Source: Arthrobacter sp. Hiyo4
GTDB taxonomy: Bacteria; Actinomycetota; Actinomycetes; Actinomycetales; Micrococcaceae
DNA length: 64,000 nt
Reading direction: 5' to 3'
Assembly: GCA_002370555.1 (NCBI GenBank)
Contig: AP014718.1
Location: 1,488,001-1,552,000 of the forward strand
Made by a program: the position numbers and the translations under genes. Below are positions 1 through 11,259 of this stretch, piece by piece. Position 1 is the stretch's first letter, and every line of letters starts with the position of its first letter. The notes under the pieces were generated by a model that was given only the letters and a program-made list of their open reading frames with translations, did no database searches and had not been told where the DNA came from.

Positions 1-841
1 ATGATCTCCTTCGCCGGCACCGCCCTGACCGGTGACCTGCAGGGCAAGCTGATGTTTGAGCAGCAGCCCATGAAGATGGCCGCGGCTGAAGCCGCCTGCC
101 ACGACGGCACCGGCTTTTCCGTGCTCAGCGTCGGGAACCTTGGCTCCAAGAACTGCGACGAGATTGTGGCCCTGATCGAGGTCCCGGGCATCCTGTCCTT
201 CCTCGCCAAGGGCGATTTCACTACCGAAGTCAAGGGCGTCAACAGCCTCCTGGACCAGTACAAGGCCGACTACGGGACCCACCTCCCCGACAGCCCGATC
301 TACGGCGAGCGGGCCGGCCAGGAGATCGAGTACGTCCCGGTCATGGAAGTCACCTACTGGGGCTTCCGGATGATGATCGGCTTCGGCGGCCTCGCGGCGC
401 TGGCGGCGCTCATCGCGCTCTGGGTGACGCGGAAGGGCACCGTGCCAGCGTCGCGGTGGCTGATGCGCCTGGCGGTGTTCGGCATCCTGGCCCCGTTCGG
501 CGCCAATGCCGCCGGCTGGATCTTCACCGAGATGGGCCGGCAGCCGTTTGTGGTGGCCCCCAACCCGGACCTGAATGGCATCGACCAGGTGTTTATGTTC
601 ACCGCCGCGGCCGTCTCACCCGGAGTCTCCGCCGGTGAACTGTTGACATCACTGATCGTCCTGACCGCCGTCTACGCCGCGCTGCTGGTGGTGGAGGTCA
701 AGCTCCTGGTCAAGTTCATCCGGGGCGGCGTGGTATCCGCCATGCCGGAACTTGCACACACTCCCGCAGACGAAAACGGGACGCCAGCAAGGCCCCGGCA
801 CCGGCAAGCGCGCCGACGACGTCCTGGCATTCGCCTACTAA
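1..841 (+). CDS. cydA: Cytochrome bd ubiquinol oxidase subunit I, C-terminal part
   Basis: CydA binds quinol and carries the hemes of the membrane cytochrome bd oxidase, a high-affinity terminal oxidase. The 5' end lies outside the window; the first ATG here is internal. The visible protein has the family's C-terminal half: a periplasmic stretch, then membrane helices around residues 120-140 and 155-175, the motif GWIFTEMGRQP, and a last helix near residues 215-240. The open frame runs on to 960, but restoring one G near 770 and one near 803 gives a tail ending ADDVLAFAY and a stop at 839-841, 22 bases before cydB. Those two losses are inferred; the family call is secure. Confidence 0.93.
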
Positions 842-863
842 GAAGAGCAGAGGATACCCGAGC

Positions 864-1912
864 ATGGAACTGCTTCCCACCATCTGGTTCATCGTCATCG
901 CGGTGCTTTGGACCGGCTACCTCTTCCTTGAAGGCTTCGACCTCGGCGTCGGAATGCTGATGAAGCTTTTCGCGCGGAACAACACTGAGCGCCGGGTGCT
1001 GCTGAACACCGTTGGCCCGGTCTGGGACGGCAACGAGGTCTGGCTGATCACGGCCGGGCCGCAACGTTTGCGGCCTTCCCCCTGTGGTACGCCTCGCTGT
1101 TTTCCGCCCTCTACCTCCCCCTGCTGGTGGTGCTGGTTGCCCTTATCTTCCGTGCCGTGGCGTTCGAATACCGCGGCAAGGGCGACACCGACACATGGCG
1201 CGCGCGCTGGGACTGGGCCATCGCCCTGGGCTCCTTCTTTGCCGCCTTCGGTGTCGGCGCCGCCCTGGCCCTGACCACCACCGGCCTGCCGCTGAACGCG
1301 AACGGTGACCGCGTCGGTGGCGCATTCGCGTGGTTCAGTGGTTACGCCGTGCTGGGCGGGCTGGCAGTGGTGGGATTCTCCCTGCTGCACGCGCTGGCCT
1401 TCCTCGCATTGAAGACCGACGGCGACATCCGCCACCGCGCGCGCCGCTGGTTCGTCCGGCTGCTTCCGGTCCTGCTGCTGCCCCTGGCCGGCTGGGCACT
1501 GATCCTCCAGTTCCTGGAAGGCAAGCCGTGGACCTGGGCGGCCGTGATCGTGGCCGTGGTTGCCGCAGCAGCAGCGTGGTTCCTGGCACGGCGGGGATCC
1601 GAAGGCAGGGCGTTTATGGCGATGGGGGTCTTCCTCCTCCTCGGCAGCGCGTCAATCTTCGGTGCGGTGTTCCCGGTGGTGCTGCCCTCCACCCTGGACC
1701 CTGCTTTTGACCTCACTGTTGCCAGCGCGTCGTCGTCCGATTACACGCTCGGGCTCATGAGTGTGGTGGCAGCCGTTGGCCTGCCCCTGGTGATCACCTA
1801 CCAGGCGTGGACCTACTGGGTGTTCCGACGCCGTGTCAGCGCGTCCCAGATCCCCGCGGCGCACAGCTTCCTGCCGGCCATTGCCGTCCGGGCATTCACC
1901 ACGAAGGGCTGA
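864..1912 (+). CDS. cydB: Cytochrome bd ubiquinol oxidase subunit II
   Basis: CydB is the second membrane subunit of cytochrome bd oxidase and pairs with CydA just upstream. It starts at ATG 864 with MELLPTIWFIVIAVLWTG and contains the family signature GYLFLEGFDLGVGML and WDGNEVWLITAGG. At about 1058 one G is missing from a run (ACGGCCGGG followed by GCCGCAACG); restoring it joins the N-terminal part to the second frame, which carries FAAFPLWYASLFSALYLP and the remaining helices to the stop at 1912. Length after correction is about 350 residues, normal for the actinobacterial family. It lies 7 bases before cydD, so the four cyd genes are probably one transcript. Confidence 0.94.
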
Positions 1913-1919
1913 CCGGCAC

Positions 1920-3591
1920 GTGCGCCCGGACTTTCCGGCCGGACCGGCCACCCGTTCCGCCATCTACTGGCTTGGCCTGCTGGCGGCGCTAAAGGCGCTG
2001 TCGCTGGTTCTGATGGGGCAGGCCGTGGCTGCCATGCTGGCCGGCTTGGCCACCGGGGACGCGTCCTGGCCCGAGCAGTTGCCTTGGGGCTTGGCGGGCG
2101 TTGTCCTGAGGTCCGGCACCGTCTGGGCCCAGGGCATCGCCGCGCGCCGCGCGGCGCTGGGCATCAAGGAGGAACTCCGCTCCGAGCTGCTGGCCGGGCC
2201 CTGCGGAACGGTGCCCGGAGCACCGGCCCGGCCGACGGCGGCTGGCCGTCCTGGCCACCCGCGGGCTGGATGCGCTGGACAGCTACTACACGCAGTTCCT
2301 CCCCGCACTGGTGAACTGCGCCGCGATCCCGCTGCTGCTCGGGCCCGCATCCTGTTCACCGACTGGGTCAGCGCCGTGGTGATTGTCCTGACAGTTCCGC
2401 TGGTCCCAGTGTTTATGGTACTGATCGGCCGCTACACCGAAGACCATGTCCGCGAGGCCCAGGAAACCCTGACCCGGCTGTCCGCACACATGCTGGAACT
2501 GGCCAAGGGCCTTCCCATGCTGGTGGGCTGGGCCGTGCCACCGCGCAGCGCAAGGCCCTCGAGGAGATCTCGGAGGAATACCGCACCAGGACCATGGGGA
2601 CGCTGCGCACCGCATTCCTGTCCGCACTGGCGCTGGAACTGATCGCCACCATTTCCGTAGCAGTGGTTGCCGTATTCATCGGCGTCCGCCTGGTGCACGG
2701 CGACATGCCGCTTGAGGCCGGCCTCCTGGCGCTGATTCTTGCGCCGGACTGCTACCTGCCGCTGCGCGAGCTGGGCACCGCCCACCACGCCAGCGATGAC
2801 GGCCGGGCGGCCCTGGCCGAGACCAGGAAGGTCACGGCAGCGCCCGAGCCGCGGCCGCTGCCCGCCCAGGGACGCGAAGCTGCCGCGTCCGACGGCGGCA
2901 GCAGGGGCTCCGGGCCCGGGTCCGGGGAGTGACGGTCACCGGCCTCAGTGTCACGTACCCCGGACGGTCCGCTCCCGCCGTCGGGCCGTTAACGTTTACT
3001 GCCCCGCATGGACTGATCACCGCCCTTGACGGCCCCAGCGGCGCCGGCAAAAGCACCGTCCTGGGCGTGCTGGCCGGGACCATCGGGGACGGCGGCGGAA
3101 CCACAGTTTCCGGCCGCCTCTCCGGCCTGGCACGCGACGCGATCGCCTGGGTCCCGCAGCATCCGGTGATGGTGGCGGACTCCGTGCTCGAGGAGGTCAT
3201 GCTGTACCTCGGTGGCGGAAGGGGCTCAGATACTCCGGCAGCAGCCATGGCCGCCACGGAATGTCTGGCGGCTGCGGCTGCCGGGCACCTCGCCGGCCAC
3301 CATCCGGCCGAACTTAGCCCGGGCGAGCTGCGGCGCGTTGCGCTGGCGCGCGGCCTGGCCCGCATCAGGTCCGGTGCCACCTTGCTGCTTCTCGACGAGC
3401 CCACCGCACACCTCGACGGCGTGTCGGCGGCGCTGGTGCAGGACTCGATCCGTGCGCTCCGGGCCAGGTTACCGTCATCCTGGTGGCCCACGACCAGCAG
3501 ACCCGCGAGCTGGCTGACCACCTGGTGCCTGTTTCCGCCCGCGGCGTCACAGCCCCCAACGCCGGTACTGCGATGTCCGGGCGGTGCATGA
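1920..3591 (+). CDS. cydD: Thiol reductant ABC exporter subunit CydD (frameshifted)
   Basis: CydD is one half of the heterodimeric ABC exporter CydDC, which exports cysteine or glutathione-type thiols (probably mycothiol-related here) and is needed for cytochrome bd assembly. Translation probably starts at GTG 1920, directly after cydB. An N-terminal membrane domain (helices around SAIYWLGLLAALKALSLVLM and WVSAVVIVLTVPLVPVFMVL) is followed by an ATPase domain with Walker A GPSGAGKST near 3040, signature LSPGELRRVALARGLA near 3330 and Walker B LLLLDEPTAHLD near 3390. The frame steps 0-2-1-0-2-1-0 along the gene, each a single lost base. The C-terminus is uncertain: following the H-loop frame (VTVILVAHDQQTRELADHLV) no stop appears before cydC, whereas another frame stops at 3591. 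Confidence 0.88.
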
Positions 3592-5391
3592 CGGCGCCGC
3601 CGTGGCTGTTGCGGAGGACGGACAGGCCCGGGAAACTGCACGGACCCGTCCGGCGAGGACGCAGAACCTTGCGTCCGGGATTCCCGGCCAGGCGGAACTG
3701 CCCGCCTCCTCACCGGCCTGCTGTCACCGGTGTCCGGGCGCTTCACCGGCGCCGCCGTGGTGGGCACTTTTGCTGCTATTTTCGCCGTTGCCCTGTCGGG
3801 CATTTCCGGCTGGCTCATCATCAGGGCCAGCGAACAGCCGCCCATCCTGTACCTGCTCACTGCCATCGTCGGTGTGCGGTTTTTCGGGATCGGGCGCGCC
3901 GTCCTGCGCTACTGGGAACGGCTCCTGCTGCATGACGCCGTCTTCGGTGCCCTCACCCGCCTGCGCGGCCGGCTCTGGGAATCACTGAGCCGCAAGGCAC
4001 TCTCCCTCCGGCGGCTCCTGCAGGGAGGCAACGTCCTGGGCACGGTGATTGACGACGTCGACACCGTCCGCGACCTGCTGCCGCGGGTTGTCCTCCCGCC
4101 CGTCACCGCGCTGGCCGTCGCCGGTTCAGCGCTCGCGGCAACGGCCCTGGTGGCCCCGGCAGCCCTGCCGGCTGTTGCCCTGGCAGCGGCGCTCAGCCTG
4201 TTGGTGGCGCCGGCCGCCGCCCTTTGGGGGACCGCCGCTCTGCCACAGCCGAACAGCGCCTGCGGTCAGGCGTCCTGCGGCGCACCTCCGCTGCGCTGGA
4301 TGCCCGGGCGGAGCTGCACGCGAACGGCATCGCCGCAACAGTCCTGGACGCGCTGCGCGCCGAGGACCGCCTGGCCACCCGGGCATCGCAGCGTTCCGCC
4401 TGGGCCGAAGGCCTCGGCCAGGCCATCACCGTCGCCGCCTGCGGCACAGCCGCCTTGGCCGCCGCCGTGCTGACCGCACCCCAGGTGCTGGCAGGAACCA
4501 TGGAGCCCGCAACGGCCGCGGTTGTTGTCCTGCTGCAGTTGGCGTTGGTGGAACCGTACGCAGCGATGACGACGGCGGTGCGCCAGTACCCGGCGCTTCG
4601 CAGCGTTATGCGACGGGTCGGGGAGTCAGGGGTGCTGGAGGGCGGCGGCACGGGAACCGGGGACGGCGACGGGCTGCAGATTGTCCCCGCCCGGTCCGGC
4701 GCAGCCGCTGGCGTGGAACTTGAAAACGTCGGGGCGGCGTGGCCGGCGGGGAACCCGTGTTCTCCGGCGCCTCCGCAACGGCCGGACCGGGCACCTGGCT
4801 GGCGGTTACCGGACCGTCCGGTGCGGGGAAGTCCACGCTGCTCGCCGTTCTGCTGGGATTCCTGCCGGTCGCCACCGGCCGCGCAGCGGTGACCGGGACG
4901 GCGGCCTGGTGCCCGCAGGAGGCACACCTGTTCGACTCGACGCTGCGGGGCAACCTGATGCTGGGCGTCCCCGCCGCGAAGCCGCTTCCGGGGAACTCAA
5001 ACTCACGCGACGGCGGCGCGCCTGCCGCCGGTGACGCCGGGCTGGAAGCGGCGTTGGCCGCCGTCGGCCTCAGCGCCCTGGTGTCACGGCTGCCGGCCGG
5101 ACTCGATACGCGGATCGGACCGGGTGGTTCCTTCCTCAGCGGCGGCGAGCGGCAACGGCTGGCCGTAGCACGGACCCTGCTGACGGGGCCGAGGTTATCC
5201 TGCTCGACGAGCCCACGGCTCATCTGGACGCACAGTCGGGACGGGAAATGCTGGCAGACCTCCGCGCCGGCCTGAAAGACCGCACAGTGGTCATGGTCAC
5301 CCATAATCCGGCCGACATCCAGCCGGATGACGCCCGGCTGGAGCTCTCGGCGGTGTCCCTGACGGGCACGGCTGCTTCGCTGCTGGGTTGA
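3584..5391 (+). CDS. cydC: Thiol reductant ABC exporter subunit CydC (frameshifted)
   Basis: This is the partner of CydD in the thiol exporter. A possible GTG start at 3584 overlaps the end of cydD, but no stop separates the halves in the corrected frame, so one CydDC polypeptide is possible. The membrane domain carries SGWLIIRASEQPPILYLLTA and FFGIGRAVLRYWERLLLHD, typical of CydC. The ATPase domain has Walker A GPSGAGKST near 4818, signature LSGGERQRLAVARTLL near 5140, Walker B VILLDEPTAHLD near 5205 and the H-loop VVMVTHNP near 5288. Single-base losses near 3712, 4228, 4735 and 5195 split it. It ends at TGA 5389-5391, six bases from the opposing DinB-like gene. Confidence 0.87.
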
Positions 5392-5397
5392 ATCCCC

Positions 5398-5916
5398 TCA
5401 GCCGTCCACATCGTGGAGGTGATGGACAACGTCGTGCAGGAAGTACTGGGCCAGCGTCAGGACCGTGAATTCGGAACCGTTGCTGCGCAGGCCCCGCCGT
5501 CCCCACTCTGACTCCCGTACGCCGGCGAAGGACTCGGCAACCTGCTTGCCCTCGGCCGTCAGTTCGGCGCTGACCACGGCGGGATCAGCATTGGCGTAAT
5601 CCTTGTCGACTGCCGTTTGGTCCTGGTCCCAGTTCTCAAACCGGGCGCCGTCGGCGTCGAGCATCAGGTTCAGCCGCTGGTCGAACAGCGTGAAGACGTC
5701 GCGGACGTGGCAGGCATATTCCAGCGCCGACCACGTCCTGTCATCCGGGCGTTCTGCAACGTCAGGCCGGCGGAGGACGGCCCGCCAGCGCGGGAGCATG
5801 TTTTCCACGCTGCCCGGCACCGTGGCCGGTGTGGCGGTGGAAGCGTCGAAGGAGCACTCGGGGCACGGCCGGGAGAGGACCCAGGTCCAGTCCTTTTCAT
5901 CAGGAATGATAGGCAT
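5398..5916 (-). CDS. DinB-like metal-binding protein
   Basis: A 172-residue intact protein of the DinB/YfiT-like four-helix-bundle superfamily. Members are metal-dependent and often use a low-molecular-weight thiol (mycothiol in actinobacteria) as cofactor. The three-histidine metal site can be proposed from His70 (SALEYACHVRDV) and His161/His165 (YFLHDVVHHLHDV), at the usual places in helices 2 and 4. A CPEC motif near residues 18-21 may form a small extra metal site. Substrate is unknown. It lies downstream of parC on the same strand, 9 bases after the parC stop, so it may be co-transcribed. Confidence 0.8.
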   Translation of the reverse strand: MPIIPDEKDWTWVLSRPCPECSFDASTATPATVPGSVENMLPRWRAVLRRPDVAERPDDRTWSALEYACHVRDVFTLFDQRLNLMLDADGARFENWDQDQTAVDKDYANADPAVVSAELTAEGKQVAESFAGVRESEWGRRGLRSNGSEFTVLTLAQYFLHDVVHHLHDVDG

Positions 5917-5925
5917 GGCAGCAGT

Positions 5926-8429
5926 CTAGGACGGATCGCGCCATGCCATGGCCGGACCCACCGCGTCCACTGCCTGGGACAGCGGAATCCCCGAACCGTC
6001 GCGCCGGCCGTGCTCCTGCGGCAGCGACCTGGCAATACCGGCGAGCGAGGAGGCTTTCGCGGGTCCATGCCCGGCCCACGCCAGCAGCAGAGTGTCTTCG
6101 CCTTGAGGAACCTGTGGGCCCGAACGCCGGCTGTCGCACGGCCCTTGGCAGGGTACTCGGCGAAGGCCGTCACTTTCGCCGCACCCGGAGCGGTCCCCGG
6201 CAGGGCGCCGTTCGTGCCTGCAATGGTGACCACCACGGCGTCGTCGTCGGAGGCGGTGACCGCCCCGAAGAACAGCACCTGGTCCCCGGGGCCGAGCTTG
6301 ATGCCCACCATGCCGCCGGCCGTCCTGCCCTGGGCCCGGACATTGGCGGCGCTGAAACGGAGCAATTGAGCCTCACGGGTCAGGAACACCAGATCGGTCT
6401 CCGCAGACCCGGCCGGCGCCACACCCACCACCTCGTCCTTGTCCTTGAGCGCTATGACTTCCCAGTCCTCGCGGTTCAGGGGGTAATCGGGCTGGACCCG
6501 CTTGACCACACCCTGGGCGGTGCCGATGGCCAGGACTTCATCCAGCGGGGCGAACGCCACCAGCGCCTCACCCTTCAGCAGCGTGATGAAGTCCTGGGCC
6601 GGAACACCGCCGGCGAGGTTGGGCAGGCCGGACATCGGCGGCAGCACCGGCATGTCCATGACCTGAAGCCGCAGCATCCGGCCCTGTGAGGTGACCGCCG
6701 CTATTTCCCCGCGGGCCGAGGTCTTGACCACTGTACGGAAAACGTCGTGCTTGGCCCGCGGTCCGGACTCGGCGAGGGGCTCCTGGTTGGACGTGCGCGC
6801 GATCTGGCCCGACGCCGTCAGGATGGCCCAGCAGGGATCGTCCGAGATCTCCAGGGCGAGCGGCGCGGCCTGGCCTTTGCCGTTGGGGCGGCCGCCATGG
6901 CGGCCGCCACGGTGGGGAGACGGCCTCGGATTCGAGCAGGACCGTCCGCCGCGGAGTGCCGTATTTTTCGGCGATTTCGCCGAGTTCGGAGGACACCAGT
7001 CCGCGCAACCGCTCCTCGGAGCCGAGGATGGCTTCCAGTTCCGCGATCTCGCGGCGCAGCTCCTCCTGCTCCTTCTCAAGCTCGATCCGGGAGTACTTGG
7101 TCAGCTGCCGCAGCCGCAGTTCCAGGATGTAGTTGGCCTGGATCTCGGAAAGATCGTAGATGGACATCAGCCGGACCCTGGCCGCCGCCACCTCATCCGA
7201 GGAGCGGATGATCTGGATGACCTCATCAATGTCCACGATGGCGATCAGGAGGCCCTCCACCAGGTGCAGGCGGTCTTTCTTCTTACCCAGCCGGAACGAC
7301 GTCCGCCGGCGCACCACATCGATCCGGTGCTCCACGTACACGGAAAGCAGCTTTACCAGGCCGAGGGTCTGCGGCTGGCCGTCCACCAGCGTCACGTTGT
7401 TGATGCCGAAAGAATCCTCCATCGGCGAGTAGCGGTAAAGCTGCTGGAGCACGGCGTTCGGGTTGAACCCGTTTTTCAGCTCGATGACCAGGCGCAGGCC
7501 ATGCTGGCGGTCCGTCAGGTCGACGATGTCACTGATCCCTGTCAGTTTCTTGCCATTGACGGCGTCCTTGATCTTCTCGATCACCTTTTCGGGCCCACCA
7601 TGTAGGGAAGCTCGGTGACCACCAGGCCGGTGCGCCGGGCCGAGAGTTGCTCGATCTCCACCTTTGCCGGGTCTTGAAGGAACCGCGTCCGGTGGCGTAG
7701 GCGTCCCGGATGCCGTCCAGGCCCACGATCCGGCCGCCTGTTGGCAGGTCCGGCCCCGGGACAAAGCGCATGAGGTCATCGAGGGTCGCGTCCGGGTGGG
7801 CAATCAGGTGCCGCGCGGCCGAGATGACCTCCACCAAGTTATGCGGGGCCATGTTGGTGGCCATCCCGACGGCGATGCCCGTGGCGCCGTTGACCAGCAG
7901 GTTGGGAACGCGGCCGGGAGGACATCCGGCTGGGTCAGCTGGTTGTCGTAGTTGGGGACAAAGTCCACCACGTCTTCGTCGAGGTGGTCGGTCAGCGTCA
8001 GGGCTGCTGCCGCGAGTCTCGCCTCCGTGTACCGGGGGCCGCGGGACCGTCGTCCAGGGAGCCGAAGTTGCCGTGGCCGTCAATCAGCGGCAGGCGCAGC
8101 GAGAAGTCCTGCGCCATCCGGACCATGGCGTCATAGATGGCGGTATCGCCGTGGGGGTGGAGCTTGCCCATGACCTCGCCCACCACACGGGCGCTCTTGA
8201 CGTGGCCGCGGTCCGGACGCAGGCCCATCTCACTCATCATGTACAGGATCCGGCGCTGGACTGGCTTGAGCCCGTCCCGGGCATCAGGCAGGGCCCTGGA
8301 GTAGATCACGGAATACGCATACTCCAGGAAGGAGCCTTCCATCTCGGACGTGACATCGATGTCCACGATGTTCTCGACGAAATCCTGGGGTGCGTCCCCG
8401 GCTTGGGCTGGGCTTTGGCGGCGGGCCAT
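5926..8429 (-). CDS. parC: DNA topoisomerase IV (ATP-hydrolysing) subunit A (frameshifted)
   Basis: This is the DNA-cleaving and religating subunit of a type IIA topoisomerase. The start is ATG 8429 (MARRQSPAQ). The N-terminal domain has [19 protein letters not shown] (the KPVQRR form is ParC-like, gyrases usually have KPVHRR) and [18 protein letters not shown]. The catalytic tyrosine is in RYTEARL; its codon is the complement of 8029-8031. The coiled-coil tower and C-terminal beta-pinwheel repeats follow, to TAG at 5926-5928. At least five single-base losses break the frame (near 8038 in a G run, 7911, 7665, 7605, 6890 and in the last 250 bases). No gyrB/parE is adjacent, so this is presumably the second topoisomerase, separate from gyrBA at the origin. 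About 834 residues. Confidence 0.9.
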
Positions 8430-8528
8430 AGGGCTGGTGGATCCTTCTGGGTTACGGGTGGTGCTGTGGTCTGGGCACAGGTGTGGAGGATAACTCCGGG
8501 CACACGGCCTGCGCCGTCAGTTTGTGGT

Positions 8529-8541
8529 TAGGCTAAGCCTA
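8529..8541 (+). promoter_or_regulatory. Palindromic TANNNT -10 element / iron-box-like site at the acetyltransferase start
   Basis: TAGGCT (8529-8534), one central A, then AGCCTA (8536-8541) is a perfect 6-bp inverted repeat ending on the A of the ATG at 8541. TAGGCT fits an actinobacterial -10 box six bases before the ATG, so the downstream gene may be leaderless. The wider 19 bases (8523-8541) match 13 positions of the DtxR/IdeR consensus TTAGGTTAGGCTAACCTAA by my own alignment. Both roles are inference. Confidence 0.4.
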
Positions 8542-11217
8542 TGGTGGATCAGCCCGGGGACGGCGAATATCCGGAACATTGGGAAGCCGATGTCGTGCTC
8601 CGTGACGGCGGCACGGCCCATCTGAGGCCCATCCACCCCAGCGATGCGGACGCGGTCCAGGCTTTCCACGCCGGGCAATCGCAGAACTCAATCTACATGC
8701 GCTTCTTCGCATTCAAGGCCCGGCTGTCCAGCAAGGAGCTCAAGCGCTTCACGGAAGTGGACTACAAGGACCGGGTTGCCCTGGCGATCACCTTTGGCGG
8801 CGAAATCCTGGGGATAGGCCGCTACGACAGGCTGGATGACCCCCTCGAAGCCGAAGTCGCGTTCAACATCGCCGACGCCCACCAGGGCCGGGGCATCGGC
8901 TCAATCCTGCTCGAACACCTTGCCGCAGCCGCCCACGAAAACGGGATCCGCCGCTTCAGCGCCGAAGTGCTGCCCGAAAACCGCAAAATGCTGATGGTGT
9001 TCGCCGACGCCGGCTACGACGTCAAACGCCACTTCGACGACGGCGTGGTGAGCCTGGAGTTCAACATCGACCCCACCGAAAAGTCCCGGGCGGTGATGGA
9101 GTCACGCGAGCACCGCGCCGAGGCGAGGAGCGTCCGGGACCTGCTGGCGCCGTCGTCCATTGCAGTCATCGGCGCGAGCCGCAAGTGGGGACCGTGGGGT
9201 ACCAGCTGCTGGAACACATCATTGAAGGCGGTTTTTCCGGGCAGGTCTACGCCATCAACCCCGAGGCACTGGAGCTCGCCGGAATGCTGTCCTTCGGCCG
9301 GATTTCCGAGATCCCGGAGCCGGTGGGGCTGGCCGTGATCGCTGTCCCCTACGAGGAAGTGGCCACCGTGGTTGACCAGTGCGCCGCGGCCGGGGTCAAG
9401 GGGCTGGTGATTGCCTCCTCGGGCTTCGCGGACGACGGCGAACGCGGCCTCACCCGCCAGCGCAACCTGGTCCGCAAGGCCGGGCCAACGGCATGAGGGT
9501 GATCGGGCCGCGTCCCTTGGGATCGTGAACACCCATCCCGGCGTGAAACTGAACGCCTCCATGGCACCCTCACTGCCGCGGCGCGGGGCCTGGGCCTGTT
9601 CAGCCAGTCGGCGGCGATCGGTGTTTCCCTCTACGCGGCGTCGCACCGCCGCAGGCTGGGCCTGTCCACGTTCCTGTCTGCGGGCAACCGTGCGGACGTC
9701 TCCGGCAACGACATGATGCAGTTCTGGGAGGACGACGCTGACACCGCCGCGGTGGGCCTCTACCTGGAGTCGATCGGGAACCCCCGCAAATTCTCCCGGA
9801 TCGCCCGGCGGCTCGCCCGCACCAAGCCCGTAGTGGTGGCCAAATCGGAAACCATGGGCCTGCGGCTGCCGCCCGGCCATGCCGTCCGGACCACCCAGGC
9901 GCCCGCCGGTGCGCTGGACGCCATGATGCGCCAGGCCGGCGTCATCCGGGTCGAGACCATCGAACAGCTGATGGACATCACCCAGATAGTGTCCGGCCAG
10001 CCGCTCCCGGCGGGGCCCGGACTGGCCATTTTTAGCAACTCCCTGGCGCTGGGCAGAGTGGTGGCGGACAGTGCAGAGGCCCACGGCCTGACGGTGGATG
10101 GCATCATCACGGACGTGGATCTCGACGCCGGCATGTCCCTGGCGCTGCCGGCCTCCGCCACAGCCTCCAGGACACGCTCGCGTCCGACGCCGTCCACGCC
10201 GTGGTGGCCGCGCTGCTGCCAGTGCGTGGCCTGACCGTGGACCATATCGCCGAGGTCCTGGCCGAATGCTCGGCCGCCGCCGGAAAGCCTGTAGTCGCCG
10301 CCTTCACCGGCATCCTTGATCCCTCCATCTACGTGGAGGGCATGGTGGGGGTGAGGGCCGGACAGTGCCATGCTTCTCGAACGCCGGTGCGGCTGTGGCG
10401 GCGCTCGCCGCCGTCGTGCGCTACGCGGAATGGGTGGCGCGGGACCCCGGCCACTTTGTCAAACCTGACGGCTGCGATCCGGAAGGCGCACGGATCCTGT
10501 TGGACCAGCTTCTGCGCAACGTCCACGGGGAGCAGCTCAAGACCCTCGATCCGGGTCCGCGGCAGAGCTGCTGGCGCACTACGGCATAGCGGTGCTCCCG
10601 TCCGCCGGTTTCGACTCAGAGGACGAGGCGGTTGCTGCCGCCGGCAGGCTGGGCTGGCCGGTCGCGCTGAAAACCACCGACCCGGCGCTCCGCCACCGCC
10701 TGGACCTGGGCGGAGTCCGCCTCGACATCGAGGATCCGGATTCCCTCCGCCGCAACATCGTGCAGATGCGGCGCTCACTGGCACCCTACGGTTCGCCGGC
10801 CCTGGAGGTGCAGTCCATGGCCCCGGTGGGGCAGGCATGCACGTTCCGGGCTATTGAGGATCCGCTGCTGGGGCCCGTGGTCTCCTTCGGGCTCGCCGGG
10901 GACGCGGTTAACCTGCTGGATGACTGGGCACACCGCGTTCCTCCGCTGTCCGCTTCCGACGTGAAAGACTTCATCCGCGGGCCCCGGGCCGCCCGCAAAC
11001 TCTTCGGCTACCAGGGCCTTCCCGCCGTGGACATGAAAGCCCTCGAGGAAGTCGCCGGGCGGTTGGCCTGGATGAAGGACAACCATCCGGAAATAGCCCT
11101 CGTGGAATTCAACCCGGTCCTCTGCGGAATCCGGGCGTGTCCATCCTTGCCGCAGATATCCGGATCGGTAACGCAGCCCAGCGCACTGACAGTGCCCGCC
11201 GGGCCATGCTGGGCTGA
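8541..11217 (+). CDS. Protein lysine acetyltransferase: N-terminal GNAT plus NDP-forming acyl-CoA synthetase domain (frameshifted)
   Basis: A large protein of about 890 residues in the Pat family that acetylates lysines, classically of acyl-CoA synthetases. The GNAT domain comes first (residues about 20-180, acetyl-CoA loop HQGRGIGSILLEHL). It is followed by a CoA-binding Rossmann domain (SIAVIGAS near residue 205), a succinyl-CoA-ligase-like domain (SAGNRADVSGNDMMQFWEDD) and an ATP-grasp domain (LGWPVALKTTDPALRHRLDLGG). This order is the reverse of Salmonella Pat and matches the Streptomyces lividans PatA arrangement. Frame breaks fall near 9185, 9490, 9575, 10165, 10355, 10560 and 11125; the protein ends at TGA 11215-11217. 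No Shine-Dalgarno is visible before ATG 8541. Confidence 0.86.
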
Positions 11218-11259
11218 CGGCGGTTAGCATGTCCCGGGCCGATCTGTGAAAATGGGGGA

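Noticed and set aside
1920..5391. Programmed frameshifting in cydDC
   Set aside because: There are about eleven shifts, all the same direction, without slippery heptamers plus pseudoknots; sequencing loss explains them better.
5600..8530. Long open frames on the plus strand across parC
   Set aside because: They are antisense shadows created by the high third-position GC of parC; none has a recognisable domain.
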